Below, one piece after another: positions 42,007 to 52,447 of a stretch of DNA of 64,000 nt. Source of the DNA: Desulfobacteraceae bacterium UBA2174 (GTDB lineage Bacteria > Desulfobacterota > Desulfobacteria > Desulfobacterales > UBA2174); the NCBI GenBank assembly GCA_002327445.1, contig DCWA01000041.1, positions 183,025 to 247,024 on the forward strand, given 5' to 3'. The first letter of the stretch is position 1; the number at the start of each line of letters is the position of its first letter. A model generated the notes under the pieces. That model ran no database searches and was not told the origin of the DNA. It saw only the letters and a program-made list of their open reading frames with translations. The position numbers and the translations under genes were made by a program.

Positions 42007-44754
42007 ATGGCAAAGATCAGAGTCTATGAGCTTGCCAGGGAATTGAACCTGAAAAACAAGCAGCTTCTCGACAAGCTCCAAGAGATGCAAATTGAAGTGG
42101 CCAGCCACATGAGCTCCCTCGACGACGACGTGGTCGTACGGATCAAGCAATACCTGTTCTCCCGCAAGGAGAAGGTTTCCCGGGACACGCGGGTCAAGCC
42201 GACGGTGATCCGCCGACGTCCCAAGACGGCTGCCCGGGCCGCCGAGGAAGCGCCACCGGAGGAGGCCGCGCCGGAGGAGCCGCCGGTCGCCGAGGCGGAA
42301 GAGGTTGAGATCGAGGAAACGGCAACAGCGCCAGAGCCCGCCGCCGAGGCGCCTGCCGAGGCACCTTCCGAAGCGCCTGTCGAAGCGGGTCCCATTGCGG
42401 CTGAACCCGAAATCGTTTCTGCTGCGACGCCTGAACCGGAGCCGGCGGTCGAACCCGCGGCACCTGTGGAAACCGCCGCGGCACCGGCACCGGAAACCCC
42501 GGCGCCCGCGGCCCCCGAGGCAATCGAAGCAGCGCCCATCCCTGAGCCGGTGCCGCCCCCCCCGGAGGCACCGGTGGAACCGGCCGCCCCCGCCGCTCCG
42601 TCGGCGCCAGTCCCCGAACCGGTGCGGCCGGCTCCCAAGGCGCCAGCCAAGGCCAAGGGCAAGAAGGACACCCCTGCCAAGATCATCAAGCTGCCGGACC
42701 GACCGGTGAAGCCCGAGCCCAAGGCCAAGCCGGTGCCAGCGGAGAGCGAACCGCAAAAAAAAGTGGAAGAGTCTGCCGAGGAGGCCCTGCGGAAGAAGAA
42801 GAAAAAGCACGCCGAAGAGGAAACGGACAAGCGCTTTTTCAAGAAGAAGATCTCGTTCCGCAAAAAGGCCGTGGTGGAGGGCGAAGACCTCTACACCGCC
42901 GACCTGCGCGGACGCAAGGGCCGCAAGGGCGCCAAGGCCAAGACCCCCCCGGGCCAAAAGCCCCAGATCACGGTGGCCAAGGCGATCAAGCGCCGCATCA
43001 AGGTCGACGAAACCATCGTGCTCAGCGAGCTGGGAAAACGCATGGGCCTCAAGGCCAACGAACTGATTGGCAAGTTGATGGGCATGGGGGTGATGACCAC
43101 CGTCAACCAGACCATCGATTTTGAAACCGCTACCCTGGTGGCCAACGAATTCGGCTACGAGGTGGAAAAGGCTGCCTTCGAGGAGGAGACCCTCCTCAAG
43201 CCTCGGACGGACGAGCCCGGCAACCTGGCTTACCGCCCGCCGGTGGTCACCATCATGGGCCACGTGGACCATGGCAAGACGTCGCTTTTGGACGTGATCC
43301 GCAAGACCCATGTCACCGAGGCGGAAGCCGGGGGCATCACCCAACACATCGGCGCCTACCATGTGGCCACCGAAAAGGGGCAGATCGTCTTCCTGGACAC
43401 CCCCGGCCATGAGGCGTTCACCGCCATGCGATCCCGCGGGGCCCGCCTGACGGACATCGTGGTCCTGGTGGTGGCGGCCGACGACGGGGTCATGCCCCAG
43501 ACCCTCGAAGCCGTCAACCATGCCAAGGCCGCCGAGGTGCCGATCATCGTGGCGATCAACAAGATGGACAAACCCGGCGCCGATCCGGAACGGGTGATGC
43601 GTCAACTGGCCGATGCCGGCCTGACGCCGGAACAGTGGGGTGGCGAGACGATCTTCGTTCGCGTCTCGGCCAAACAACGCGCCGGCATTTCGGATCTGCT
43701 GGAAATGATCCTGCTGCAAGCCGAGATGATGGCCTTGCAGGCCAATCCCGACAAGCTGGCCATGGGTCATGTGGTGGAGGCGAAGCTGGACGCCGGCCGC
43801 GGCGCCGTCGCCACCATCCTGGTCCAGGAAGGGACGCTGCGCACCGGAGACCCGGTGGTCTGCGGGGTTCACTACGGCAAGGTCAGGGCACTGATCGACG
43901 ACCGGGGCGTCACCGTCGATTCGGCCGGACCATCCATCCCGGTGGAAATTCTCGGACTCTCCGGGGTCCCGGCCGCAGGCGACGAAATGATCGCCCTGGC
44001 CGACGAGAAGGACGCCCGGCAGGTCAGCGCCCATCGCCAGCAGAAACAGCGCTCCAAGGAACTGGCCAAATCCAGCCGCCTCAGCCTGGAAACCCTCTTC
44101 GAGCAGATGAAGGAGGGTGAGGTCAAGGAGCTGAACCTGATCCTCAAGGCCGACGTGCACGGCTCCATCGAGGCATTGAGCGACTCGCTGATCAAGCTGA
44201 GCAACGAAGAAGTCAAGATCAACATCATCCACGCGGCCACCGGGACCATCACCGAATCGGACGTGTCCCTGGCCACGGTTTCCGACGCGATCATCATCGG
44301 CTTCAACGTGAGGCCCAACGCCAAGGTGCAAGCCATGGCGACGGAGGAAAACGTCGACATCCGCTTCTACAACGTGATCTACACGGTGATCAAGGAAGTG
44401 CAGGATGCCATCGTGGGCCTGATGGAATCGCGATTCGAGGAAAAGCTGCTCGGCCGCGCCGAGGTGCGCCAGGTGTTCCATGTCCCCAAGATCGGCGCCA
44501 TCGCCGGCAGCTACGTCACCGAAGGCAAGGTGGTACGCGGCGAACGGGCTCGCCTGCTGCGCGACGGAGTGGTCCAGTACGAAGGCAAGATCGGCTCCCT
44601 GCGTCGCTTCAAGGAGGACGCCAAGGAGGTGCTGGCCGGCTACGAGTGCGGCATCGGGATCGAAAACTACAACGACATCAAGGTCGGAGACACCGTGGAG
44701 GTCTTTTTCATGGAGGAGATCCGGCCGAAGGTGGCCTCCCCGGCGCAGTCCTAG
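42007..44754 (+). CDS. infB: Translation initiation factor IF-2
   Basis: A 915-residue GTPase delivering fMet-tRNA to the 30S complex. N-terminal IF2N ([24 protein letters not shown]) is followed by a long Ala/Pro/Glu-rich linker (about residues 80-250), a lysine-rich part, a second IF2N, then the G domain with [24 protein letters not shown] and the C-terminal domains ending [10 protein letters not shown]. The low-complexity linker is long but typical of the family. GAGGGGG precedes the ATG at 42007. DUF503 and rbfA follow. Confidence 0.96.
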   Translation: MAKIRVYELARELNLKNKQLLDKLQEMQIEVASHMSSLDDDVVVRIKQYLFSRKEKVSRDTRVKPTVIRRRPKTAARAAEEAPPEEAAPEEPPVAEAEEVEIEETATAPEPAAEAPAEAPSEAPVEAGPIAAEPEIVSAATPEPEPAVEPAAPVETAAAPAPETPAPAAPEAIEAAPIPEPVPPPPEAPVEPAAPAAPSAPVPEPVRPAPKAPAKAKGKKDTPAKIIKLPDRPVKPEPKAKPVPAESEPQKKVEESAEEALRKKKKKHAEEETDKRFFKKKISFRKKAVVEGEDLYTADLRGRKGRKGAKAKTPPGQKPQITVAKAIKRRIKVDETIVLSELGKRMGLKANELIGKLMGMGVMTTVNQTIDFETATLVANEFGYEVEKAAFEEETLLKPRTDEPGNLAYRPPVVTIMGHVDHGKTSLLDVIRKTHVTEAEAGGITQHIGAYHVATEKGQIVFLDTPGHEAFTAMRSRGARLTDIVVLVVAADDGVMPQTLEAVNHAKAAEVPIIVAINKMDKPGADPERVMRQLADAGLTPEQWGGETIFVRVSAKQRAGISDLLEMILLQAEMMALQANPDKLAMGHVVEAKLDAGRGAVATILVQEGTLRTGDPVVCGVHYGKVRALIDDRGVTVDSAGPSIPVEILGLSGVPAAGDEMIALADEKDARQVSAHRQQKQRSKELAKSSRLSLETLFEQMKEGEVKELNLILKADVHGSIEALSDSLIKLSNEEVKINIIHAATGTITESDVSLATVSDAIIIGFNVRPNAKVQAMATEENVDIRFYNVIYTVIKEVQDAIVGLMESRFEEKLLGRAEVRQVFHVPKIGAIAGSYVTEGKVVRGERARLLRDGVVQYEGKIGSLRRFKEDAKEVLAGYECGIGIENYNDIKVGDTVEVFFMEEIRPKVASPAQS

Positions 44755-44781
44755 CCGGCGAGGTGGCGGAAAGCGGCTCCG

Positions 44782-45069
44782 ATGGTTGTCGGTTGCGGTC
44801 GCATTGTCCTGAGAATTCACGACTGCCGCTCCCTCAAGGCCAAGCGCCGGGTGGTCAAGGCCGTGATCGCCCGGATCCGCAATCACTTCAACGCCTCGGT
44901 GGCTGAAATCGAGGACAACGATGTCTACCAGCGGGCCGTGATCGGCTTGGCCGTGGTGTCCAACACCGCCGGGACGGTGGACGCCCGGATCGAAAAGATT
45001 CTGGATCTGGTCGAGGACATGGGTCTGGCGGAGCTGGCAGACAGCGAAATGGAGATCATCCACCTGTGA
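44782..45069 (+). CDS. DUF503 (YlxP-like) protein
   Basis: A 95-residue alpha/beta protein with the family's start MVVGCGRIVLRIHDCRSLKAKR and a central NHFNASVAEIEDNDVYQRAVIGLAVVS. DUF503 genes usually sit between infB and rbfA, exactly as here, and are thought to aid ribosome assembly, although direct evidence is limited. It is in the operon behind infB (27 bases) and its stop codon overlaps the rbfA start (GTGA). Confidence 0.88.
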   Translation: MVVGCGRIVLRIHDCRSLKAKRRVVKAVIARIRNHFNASVAEIEDNDVYQRAVIGLAVVSNTAGTVDARIEKILDLVEDMGLAELADSEMEIIHL

Positions 45070-45458
45070 AACCGTTTTCCCGCGCCGATCGCGTCGCCGG
45101 TCAAATCCAGCGGGCGCTGTCGGACATCCTGATCAAGGAAACCGCCGATTCGCGCATCGGCATGGCCACCATCACCCGCGTGCGCGTCAGCGCCGACCTG
45201 CGCCTGGCCCGGATCTATTTCGCCGTGCATGCCGGCGGTGCCGGCGGCGCGGTCGACCGCCAAGCCGCGGTGGAAGGGTTCCGCAGCGCCCGGGCCTTCC
45301 TCAAACGGCGATTGGCTCCGGAGCTGACCCTGCGCTACATGCCCGAATTGGAGTTTTTCTACGACGACACGTTCGACCAGGCGGCGCGGATCAACCAGAT
45401 TCTCAAGATGTTGCAAAAAGAAGATGCAGTCGATCATTCATCAATTGACCCAAAGTAG
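45066..45458 (+). CDS. rbfA: Ribosome-binding factor A
   Basis: A 130-residue KH-fold protein for late 30S maturation. The N-terminal helix RVAGQIQRALSDILIKE and the VRVSADLRLARIYFAV strand are standard, and AFLKRRLAPELTLRYMPELEFFYDDTFDQAARI is the conserved C-terminal signature. Initiation is at GTG 45066, four bases into the DUF503 end, implying coupled translation. The gene end overlaps the next gene by 35 bases. Confidence 0.92.
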   Translation: MKPFSRADRVAGQIQRALSDILIKETADSRIGMATITRVRVSADLRLARIYFAVHAGGAGGAVDRQAAVEGFRSARAFLKRRLAPELTLRYMPELEFFYDDTFDQAARINQILKMLQKEDAVDHSSIDPK

Positions 45459-46380
45459 GCGGGTGCTGCTTACCACCCATACCCATCCGGACGGCGACGC
45501 CATCGGCAGTCTGCTGGCGCTGGGGTTGATTCTCGAACGCATGGGCAAGACCATCGCCATGGTCGACGACGATCCGATTCCGGCCATTTACCGGTTTTTG
45601 CCGGAGGTGGAACGGATCCTCCGCCACGCGCCGCCGGATACGGATTTCGATGCCGCCGTGGTGCTCGATTGCGGCTCGCTGGAACGCATCGGCGCGGTGG
45701 GGACGACGGTGGCGAAGGTCCCGCTGGTGATCAACATCGATCATCATGTGACCAACAAGGCCTTCGGCGCCTTCGCCCTCGTGGATCCGAACGCCTGCGC
45801 CACCGCTGAAATCGTCTACCGGCTGATTCGGAAAATGGGCGCCCCGATTGACAAAATCGTGGCAACGGCCATATACACAGGAATTTTTACCGACACCGGC
45901 TCGTTCCGATTTTCCAACACCAATCTGGGAGCCTTCACCATCTGCCAGGAAATGGTGGCCCTGGGCGTGGATCCCTACCAGGTGGCCAAGCATGTGTACG
46001 GCACCTATTCCCTGGGACGGATCAAGCTGCTCAACATGGCTTTGGATTCCATCGAGCTGACGGCCAACGGCAAGATGACCATCATGACATTGTCGCAAGA
46101 AATGCTACGGGAAACGCGCACCCAGCCCGAGGATGGCGACGGGCTGATCAACTACGCCCGCCGCATCGAGGACGTCCGGGTGGCCGCTCTGATCCAGGAA
46201 CTCAACAGCGGCCAGGCGGACCAATTTCACGTCAGTCTGCGCAGCGACGGCAGCGTCGACGTCGCCCGCATCGCTCAGGCCCGCGGTGGCGGCGGCCATG
46301 CCATGGCCGCCGGATTCAGCGTCACGGCGCCCCTTGCCGATGTCAAGGCGGATCTGCTGCGACTGGCCGCGCAGCTCTGA
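45424..46380 (+). CDS. nrnA: DHH/DHHA1 phosphoesterase, NrnA-like
   Basis: A 318-residue enzyme degrading short oligoribonucleotides and pAp. DHH motifs are visible: THTHPDGDAIGS (near residue 18), DCGSLERIG, and NIDHHVTN. The C-terminal DHHA1 domain ends in the GGGGHAMAAGF loop. Members function as nanoRNases and 3'(2')-bisphosphate nucleotidases. It starts inside rbfA (35-base overlap), and truB follows 24 bases after its stop. The gene order rbfA-nrnA-truB is conserved in many bacteria. Confidence 0.9.
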   Translation: MQSIIHQLTQSRRVLLTTHTHPDGDAIGSLLALGLILERMGKTIAMVDDDPIPAIYRFLPEVERILRHAPPDTDFDAAVVLDCGSLERIGAVGTTVAKVPLVINIDHHVTNKAFGAFALVDPNACATAEIVYRLIRKMGAPIDKIVATAIYTGIFTDTGSFRFSNTNLGAFTICQEMVALGVDPYQVAKHVYGTYSLGRIKLLNMALDSIELTANGKMTIMTLSQEMLRETRTQPEDGDGLINYARRIEDVRVAALIQELNSGQADQFHVSLRSDGSVDVARIAQARGGGGHAMAAGFSVTAPLADVKADLLRLAAQL

Positions 46381-46404
46381 GGGCAAGGGATCGGATCCGC
46401 TTCG

Positions 46405-47298
46405 ATGGATGGGGTGATCGTCATCGACAAGCCCGCGGGCGTCACCTCGGCCCGCGTGGTGGCGGCGGTAAAGCGCTGCCTGAAAGCCGCCAAGGTCGGC
46501 CACACCGGCACCTTGGACCCAGAGGCCACCGGCGTGCTGGTGTGTACGGTGGGCGCTGCAACACGCCTGTCGCGATTCTTTCTCGCGGCCCCGAAGACGT
46601 ACCGGGCCGCCTGCCGCCTGGGGGTGGAGACCGACACCCAGGATGCATCCGGCCAGGTGACCGCTACCCGGCCAGTGATGGTGGACGAGGCCCGGGTGCG
46701 GGCCGCGGCCGCCCGCTTCGAGGGTGCCATCACCCAGGTGCCCCCGGTTTTTTCGGCGCTCAAACACCGGGGAGTACCGCTTTACCGCCTGGCCCGGGAC
46801 GGGAAACCCGTGGCCAAGCCACCGCGGCCGGTGACCGTCTACCGCCTGACGGTGCAGGCGGTGGACCTGCCGCGGATCGACCTGGAAGTCGCTTGTTCGG
46901 CGGGCACCTACGTGCGCACCCTGTGCGCCGACCTGGGAGCCGATCTGGGCTGCGGCGGTCATTTGAGCGCTTTGCGGCGCACGGCCAGCGCCGGTTTTAC
47001 CCTGGCCGAAGCCGTTACCCTGGAGGAAATGGAGGAGCTGGCCCGCCGGGGACGCATCGCCGAAGCGATCATCGACATGAACACGGCGCTGCGCGAGATG
47101 AGCGGGGTCACGGCGGCCCCGGCACTGGTCCAGCGCATCGCCAACGGCGGGCGCCTGACGGCGGCGGACATCCCTCCGCCGGACGAGGCCGGGCCGTTCA
47201 AGGTGGTGGACAGCCGGCACCGGTTGCTGGCGCTGATCACCTTCGACCCGCAAACCCGCTGCTATGATTATGTCTGTGTCATGCCACACCAACCGTAA
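46405..47298 (+). CDS. truB: tRNA pseudouridine(55) synthase
   Basis: A 297-residue enzyme forming Psi55 in the T loop. The catalytic region is VGHTGTLDPEATGVLVCTVG (Asp near residue 38), preceded by VIDKPAGVTS; YxxxxxxG and CSAGTYVRTLCADLG motifs follow. The C-terminal PUA-like part is short and ends near LLALITFDPQ. It acts on tRNA U55. The ATG at 46405 lies behind the nrnA stop and rpsO is next. Confidence 0.94.
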   Translation: MDGVIVIDKPAGVTSARVVAAVKRCLKAAKVGHTGTLDPEATGVLVCTVGAATRLSRFFLAAPKTYRAACRLGVETDTQDASGQVTATRPVMVDEARVRAAAARFEGAITQVPPVFSALKHRGVPLYRLARDGKPVAKPPRPVTVYRLTVQAVDLPRIDLEVACSAGTYVRTLCADLGADLGCGGHLSALRRTASAGFTLAEAVTLEEMEELARRGRIAEAIIDMNTALREMSGVTAAPALVQRIANGGRLTAADIPPPDEAGPFKVVDSRHRLLALITFDPQTRCYDYVCVMPHQP

Positions 47299-47321
47299 CG
47301 TGAGACGAGGAGGAAAAGCCA

Positions 47322-47591
47322 GTGGTGCTGTCGACGGATGACAAGAAAAAACTCATAGACCAGTACAAACTTCACGAATCGGACACCGGTTCGCCCGAGG
47401 TCCAGGTGGGGTTGCTCACCCAGCGCATCACCTACCTCACCGAACACCTCAAGGTGCACAAGAAGGACCATCACAGCCGGCGGGGGTTGCTGATGCTCGT
47501 CGGCCGACGGCGGCGTCTGCTCAACTATGTCAAGGGCAAGGATGTCAACCGCTACCGCGGCATCATCGAAGCCCTTGGCATCCGGCGTTAG
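47322..47591 (+). CDS. rpsO: 30S ribosomal protein S15
   Basis: An 89-residue S15 with complete family pattern: [42 protein letters not shown] and [13 protein letters not shown]. It binds the 16S rRNA three-way junction and can repress its own mRNA. Starting at GTG 47322, with GAGGAGG before it; a second GTG follows directly. The 178 bases to pnp contain several hairpins. Confidence 0.96.
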   Translation: MVLSTDDKKKLIDQYKLHESDTGSPEVQVGLLTQRITYLTEHLKVHKKDHHSRRGLLMLVGRRRRLLNYVKGKDVNRYRGIIEALGIRR

Positions 47592-47674
47592 AGGCCATTT
47601 TCGGCCCGGGACCGCGATCCCGAGACGCCGACCGCCGCGGGACCAGCGCTGAACCGGCGCGGTCCGTCGTTGCA

Positions 47675-47700
47675 CCGGCCAGGCGATCCGCCTGGGCCGG
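47675..47700 (+). promoter_or_regulatory. rpsO-pnp intergenic hairpin
   Basis: CCGGCCAGGCG pairs with CGCCTGGGCCGG (11 bp and one bulge, three-base loop). It is one of several GC-rich hairpins in this gap; another is CGGGA/TCCCG near 47607. In E. coli this gap is an attenuator and RNase III site, so a comparable control is plausible. Confidence 0.4.
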
Positions 47701-47769
47701 ATCGGGTATCGCCACGGCCCACCGATGCGCTTGAAGGCGGATCCGCGGGACCTGGCAGCAGGAGAACAC

Positions 47770-49869
47770 ATGGAAAAATCAGTCAGTTGTCAAATCGGCG
47801 GTCGCACGCTGAGCATCCAGACCGGCAAAGTTGCCAAACAGGCTTCCGGTGCCGCCGTGGTTCAATACGGTGATACCATCGTGCTGGTCACGGTGGTGGC
47901 GGCCCAGGAAACCCGTGACGCGGGTTTTTTACCTTTGACCGTTGAATATCAGGAAAAAATCTACGCCGCCGGGCGGATTCCCGGCAACTATTTCCGGCGC
48001 GAGATCGGACGTCCCACCGAAAAGGAGACCCTGACATCGCGTCTCATCGACCGTCCCATCCGCCCCCTGTTCCCCAAGGGATGGCGCTACGAGACCCAGG
48101 TGATCGCCACCGTCCTTTCCATGGACCGGGAAAACGATCCGGACATGCTGGCCATGATCGGCGCCTCGGCCGCCCTGGAGCTTTCCGACATCCCCTTTGC
48201 CGGCCCCATCGCGGCGGTGCGCGTCGGCCGGATTGACGGTGAACTGGTTGCCAATCCATCACTGCCGGACCTGGAACGCTCGGATATCAACATCATCGTG
48301 GCCGGATCGGCCACCGGGGTGGTGATGGTGGAAGGCGGCGCCGACATCGCCAGCGAGGCCGACATGCTCGAGGCGATCTTTTTCGCCCATGCCCAGATGC
48401 AGCCGGTCATCGCCATACAAGTGGAGCTGCAGCAAAGCTGCGGCCGCGCCAAGCGCGCCCATGCCGCCCCGGCACCGGATGCGGCCCTGGCCGAGCGCCT
48501 GGCGGCCCTGGCCGGCGATCGGCTGCGCGCCGCGTTGACGGTGCCCGAAAAAATGGCCCGCCACGAGGCCGTGCACGCTGCCAAGGCCGAGGTCAAAGCC
48601 GCACTGGATCCCGAGCTGGCCGACCGCTGGAGCGAAGTGGCCGAGATTCTCGACGACCTGCAGAAAAAGATCAGCCGCGACATGATCCTCAAGGAGGGAC
48701 GGCGCATGGACGGCCGCCGCTTCGACCAGGTGCGACCCATCACCTGCGAGGTGGGAATCCTGCCCAGGCCCCACGGCTCCGCCCTGTTCACCCGGGGCGA
48801 AACCCAGGTACTGGGGGTGCTGACCCTTGGATCGGGGCAGGACGAGCAGCGGGTGGAGACCCTGAGCGGGGATGAGTTCCGCCCCTTCATGCTCCACTAC
48901 AATTTTCCGCCCTTTTCCGTGGGCGAGGTCAAGCGCCTGGGCGGACCGAGCCGGCGCGACATCGGCCATGGCGGCCTCTCCACCCGGGCCCTCGAAAGGG
49001 TGCTGCCCGACAAGGAGATTTTCGATTACACGATCCGCCTGGTTTCGGAAGTGCTCGAGTCCAACGGCTCCTCCTCCATGGGTACCGTCTGCGCCGGAAC
49101 CTTGGCGCTGATGGACGGCGGTGTGCCGATCAAGGCTCCGGTGGCCGGCATCGCCATGGGGCTGGTCAAGGGTGAGGACAAGGTAGTGGTGCTCACCGAC
49201 ATCCTCGGCGACGAGGACCACACCGGCGACATGGACTTCAAGGTAGCCGGTACCGCCGAGGGGATCACCGCCCTGCAGATGGACATCAAGATCCACGAGC
49301 TGCCCCGCGAGATCCTGCAACAGGCCCTGGCGCAGGCCCGGGAGGGACGGCTGCACATCCTCAAGGAGATGCTCACCGCCCTTGACACGCCCCGGGGCAG
49401 TATTTCGCCCTACGCGCCGTGCATCACCACCATCGACATCAACCCGGACAAGATTCGCGACATCATCGGCCCGGGGGGCAAGGTGATCCGGGCCCTGCAG
49501 AGCGAAACCAACACCAAGATCGACATCGACGACTCGGGGACCATCAAGATCGCTGCGGTCTCCAAGGAGGATGGCCAGGCGGCCATCGAACGCATCCGTG
49601 CCCTGACGATGGAGCCGGAGGTCGGCCAGATCTACGAGGGCAAGGTCGTCAAGGTGATGGATTTCGGCGCCTTCGTACAGATCCTGCCCGGCACGGACGG
49701 GCTGGTGCACATCAGCCAGCTCTCCACCCAGAGGGTCACCAAGGTGACCGACGTGGTCAAGGAAGGCGATACCTTGCGGGTCAAGGTGCTCGAGATCACT
49801 CGGGACGGCAAGATCCGCCTCAGCCACAAGGCGCTGTTGGAAGAAGAGGGCGATGGCCGGAAACGTTGA
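47770..49869 (+). CDS. pnp: Polyribonucleotide nucleotidyltransferase
   Basis: A 699-residue exoribonuclease of full length. Two RNase PH core domains are separated by the helical linker. The first contains [22 protein letters not shown] and the second the [20 protein letters not shown] and [21 protein letters not shown] segments. The C-terminus has KH ([14 protein letters not shown]) and S1 ([24 protein letters not shown]) domains. It degrades mRNA phosphorolytically and is a degradosome partner. The ATG at 47770 follows GCAGGAGA. Its end overlaps the M16 protease by 17 bases. Confidence 0.96.
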   Translation: MEKSVSCQIGGRTLSIQTGKVAKQASGAAVVQYGDTIVLVTVVAAQETRDAGFLPLTVEYQEKIYAAGRIPGNYFRREIGRPTEKETLTSRLIDRPIRPLFPKGWRYETQVIATVLSMDRENDPDMLAMIGASAALELSDIPFAGPIAAVRVGRIDGELVANPSLPDLERSDINIIVAGSATGVVMVEGGADIASEADMLEAIFFAHAQMQPVIAIQVELQQSCGRAKRAHAAPAPDAALAERLAALAGDRLRAALTVPEKMARHEAVHAAKAEVKAALDPELADRWSEVAEILDDLQKKISRDMILKEGRRMDGRRFDQVRPITCEVGILPRPHGSALFTRGETQVLGVLTLGSGQDEQRVETLSGDEFRPFMLHYNFPPFSVGEVKRLGGPSRRDIGHGGLSTRALERVLPDKEIFDYTIRLVSEVLESNGSSSMGTVCAGTLALMDGGVPIKAPVAGIAMGLVKGEDKVVVLTDILGDEDHTGDMDFKVAGTAEGITALQMDIKIHELPREILQQALAQAREGRLHILKEMLTALDTPRGSISPYAPCITTIDINPDKIRDIIGPGGKVIRALQSETNTKIDIDDSGTIKIAAVSKEDGQAAIERIRALTMEPEVGQIYEGKVVKVMDFGAFVQILPGTDGLVHISQLSTQRVTKVTDVVKEGDTLRVKVLEITRDGKIRLSHKALLEEEGDGRKR

Positions 49870-51121
49870 GTCCATCCGCCTGCCCAACGGGGTTCGGATC
49901 GTCACCCGCCGGATGCCCCATGTGTGCAGCATCGCCATGGGGGTCTGGGTCGACGTGGGGGCCCGCGATGAGGCTGCGGCCGACAGCGGGCTTTCCCACG
50001 TGATCGAACACATGATCTTCAAGGGAACCGAGCGTCGTAGCGCCTACCAGATCGCCAAGGCCTTCGATGCCATCGGCGGCCATACCAACGCCTTCACCTC
50101 CCTGGAGACCACCTGCTATCACGCCAAGGTCGTCGACGCCCACCAGGAAACCATGGTGGACCTGCTGGCGGACATCTTCCTCCATTCCACCTTTTCCCCT
50201 CCGGAGATCGAGCGGGAACGCACCGTGATCCTCCAGGAGATCCGGATGGTGGAGGACAGCCCCGAAGACCTCGCGCACATCCTGGCCTGCGCAGACCTGT
50301 GGGGAGAACATCCCCTCGGGCGCTCGATCCTCGGCACCCCCGAGAATCTCGCGACCTTCGACCAGAAGCGCATCCAGGGGTTTTTCCACCGCAACTACCG
50401 GCCGGAACGCATCGTGATCGCCGCGGCCGGGAATCTGGACCACGACCGGATCCGCGACCTGCTGGCCCCGGCTTTCGGCGCCCTGCCGTCCGGGGACACG
50501 GCCACGCCACCGCGCCAAGTCCCCGCGGCGCGGTCGCCGATCCAGGTGGTGCCGCGGCCCCTGGAACAGGTGCACCTCTGCCTGACCGGACCCGCCTTGA
50601 GTGTCGCCGACGAACGCCGCTACGCCTTCAGCCTGCTCAATTCGATCCTCGGCGGCAACATGAGTTCGCGCCTTTTTCAGGCCATCCGGGAGCAGCATGG
50701 CCTGGCCTACTCGGTCTACTCGTTCGTATCCGCCTTCACCGATTCCGGGATGATCGGGGTGTACGCCGCCGTGGCACCGGAAAACACCCGCGAAACCCTG
50801 GCGCGCATTGCCGCCGAGATTCGGCGCCTGGCCGAGACGCCGGTGGGGGCCCAGCGGCTCGCCGACGCCAAGGCGTTCACCAAGGGCAGCCTCCTGCTGT
50901 CGGCCGAAAGCAACGAGAACCAGATGATGCGTCTGGCGCAAAACGAAATCTACATGGGCCGGTTCATCCCCATGTCCGAGGTCACCGAACGGATCGACGC
51001 CGTCCGTGCGGCGGAAATCCAGGATCTGGCCGCCAGACTGCTCGATCCCGGGCGTCTGGCGCTCACCGCTCTGGGGCCGGTGCCCGCCGGGGCGGTGGAT
51101 GGCGCTTGGTGGCAGCAATGA
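49853..51121 (+). CDS. M16 family zinc peptidase (pitrilysin/processing-peptidase type)
   Basis: A 422-residue peptidase. The inverted zinc motif HVIEH (about residues 49-53) is followed at the standard distance by the [18 protein letters not shown] glutamate, in the order seen in M16B proteases. The C-terminal half ([23 protein letters not shown]) is the second, inactive-like domain. The family degrades small peptides, possibly signal-peptide remnants. It starts within pnp (17-base overlap), and its stop overlaps the dut ATG. Such a pnp-M16-dut order is common. Confidence 0.9.
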   Translation: MAGNVESIRLPNGVRIVTRRMPHVCSIAMGVWVDVGARDEAAADSGLSHVIEHMIFKGTERRSAYQIAKAFDAIGGHTNAFTSLETTCYHAKVVDAHQETMVDLLADIFLHSTFSPPEIERERTVILQEIRMVEDSPEDLAHILACADLWGEHPLGRSILGTPENLATFDQKRIQGFFHRNYRPERIVIAAAGNLDHDRIRDLLAPAFGALPSGDTATPPRQVPAARSPIQVVPRPLEQVHLCLTGPALSVADERRYAFSLLNSILGGNMSSRLFQAIREQHGLAYSVYSFVSAFTDSGMIGVYAAVAPENTRETLARIAAEIRRLAETPVGAQRLADAKAFTKGSLLLSAESNENQMMRLAQNEIYMGRFIPMSEVTERIDAVRAAEIQDLAARLLDPGRLALTALGPVPAGAVDGAWWQQ

Positions 51122-51621
51122 CCAAGGCCCTCGAGGACCCCGAGCGACAGGAAAATACCGCCGTGAAGGACGCGCTGCCCATCGCGTTCCTGCGACTGCG
51201 GCCGGAGTGCGACGGGGATGTTCCGCTGCCGCGCTACATGACGCACCGGGCCGCCGGAATGGACATCGCCGCCGCCGTGGCGGCCCCCTTGACCCTGCCG
51301 CCGGGGCGGATCGAACGGGTTCCCACCGGCTTTGCCATGGCCCTGCCCGACGGCTTCGAGGCCCAGATCCGGCCCCGCAGCGGCTTGGCCGTCCGCCACG
51401 GGGTCACCGTGGTCAACGCCCCGGGCACCATCGACGGCGACTACCGCGGGGAAATCCAGGTGGCCCTGATCAACCTGGGTGCTGCCCCCTACACCATCCA
51501 GCGCGGCGACCGCATCGCCCAGATGGTCATTGCGCCGGTGCGGCGGGCCGAGCCCGTGCTGGTGGAAACCCTTCCCGCCACCGAGCGCCATGACGGCGGC
51601 TTCGGGCACACCGGTGCCTGA
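51118..51621 (+). CDS. dut: Deoxyuridine 5'-triphosphate nucleotidohydrolase
   Basis: A 167-residue trimeric dUTPase. The five conserved motifs are in place: [44 protein letters not shown] and [11 protein letters not shown]. It hydrolyses dUTP to dUMP, keeping uracil out of DNA. It starts at an ATG overlapping the M16 stop (ATGA) and is followed by the MBL-fold gene, which overlaps its end by eight bases. The N-terminal 24 residues are an unusual charged extension. Confidence 0.94.
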   Translation: MTKALEDPERQENTAVKDALPIAFLRLRPECDGDVPLPRYMTHRAAGMDIAAAVAAPLTLPPGRIERVPTGFAMALPDGFEAQIRPRSGLAVRHGVTVVNAPGTIDGDYRGEIQVALINLGAAPYTIQRGDRIAQMVIAPVRRAEPVLVETLPATERHDGGFGHTGA

Positions 51622-52432
51622 CCCCCTGCCCCCGCCCCCCGGCGGCATCTGTTTCTGCGTACTCGCCAGCGGCAGCAAGGGCAACGCCGTCTATGTGTCC
51701 GACGGGGACACCACGGTGCTCATCGACGCCGGTCTTTCCGGAAGAGAGCTGGAAAAACGGATGCACCTCCGGAACCTGGCTCCGGAACGCATCGACGCCA
51801 TCGTGGTGAGCCACGAGCACAGCGACCACATCGGGGGCGTGGGCGTCATGGCCCGCCGCTACCGGGTCCCCGTCTACCTGACGCCGGGTACGGGACAAAA
51901 CGCCGCTGGCGCCCTGGGCCGCATCGCGGAGGTGGTCCATTTTGAACCCGGCCGTCCCTTTTGCATCCACACCCTCGCCTTTCATCCCTTCGCCCTGCCC
52001 CATGATGCTGCGGATCCGTCCGGATTCACCGTTGCCAGCCAGGGGGTCAAGCTGGGCATCGCCACCGATCTGGGAACCGCTCCGGCGATGATCCAGGCCC
52101 ATCTGGCCGACTGCCAGGCCTTGGTGCTGGAGGCCAACCACGACCCGCGCATGCTCGTGGAAGGTCCCTACCCCTGGCCCCTGAAACAGCGCGTCGCCGG
52201 CCGCACCGGACACCTGAGCAACCCGGAAGCCCGGGACCTCCTCGGCCGGGTGCGCCACGACGGGCTGCGCCACGTGGTCCTGGCCCACCTCAGCGAGATC
52301 AACAACACTCCGGAATGCGCCCTGAACGTGGTGGCCGAAGGTCTCGGCCCCTGCCGGGCCAAGCTGACGGTGGCCCTCCAGAGCCGGCCCGGGGAATTGA
52401 TCCGCCTGCGTCGAGACGACGGAACCGATTGA
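51614..52432 (+). CDS. MBL-fold metallo-hydrolase (WalJ/YycJ-like)
   Basis: A 272-residue beta-lactamase-fold hydrolase. [17 protein letters not shown] is the typical N-terminal strand-loop of the YycJ/WalJ group, then [12 protein letters not shown] provides the metal motif and [24 protein letters not shown] and [10 protein letters not shown] later ligands. This group includes 5'-phosphodiesterases acting in DNA repair. The GTG at 51614 in the end of dut gives a start just before the family region. It closes the long co-directional translation block and converges on the radical SAM gene. Confidence 0.85.
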   Translation: MPDPLPPPPGGICFCVLASGSKGNAVYVSDGDTTVLIDAGLSGRELEKRMHLRNLAPERIDAIVVSHEHSDHIGGVGVMARRYRVPVYLTPGTGQNAAGALGRIAEVVHFEPGRPFCIHTLAFHPFALPHDAADPSGFTVASQGVKLGIATDLGTAPAMIQAHLADCQALVLEANHDPRMLVEGPYPWPLKQRVAGRTGHLSNPEARDLLGRVRHDGLRHVVLAHLSEINNTPECALNVVAEGLGPCRAKLTVALQSRPGELIRLRRDDGTD

Positions 52433-52447
52433 CTCCGGCTTCGGGTT

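Noticed and set aside
41959..45063. 1034-codon minus-strand ORF opposite infB
   Set aside because: The translation mirrors the Ala/Pro-rich linker and G domain of IF-2; no ribosome-binding site or homology-like pattern.
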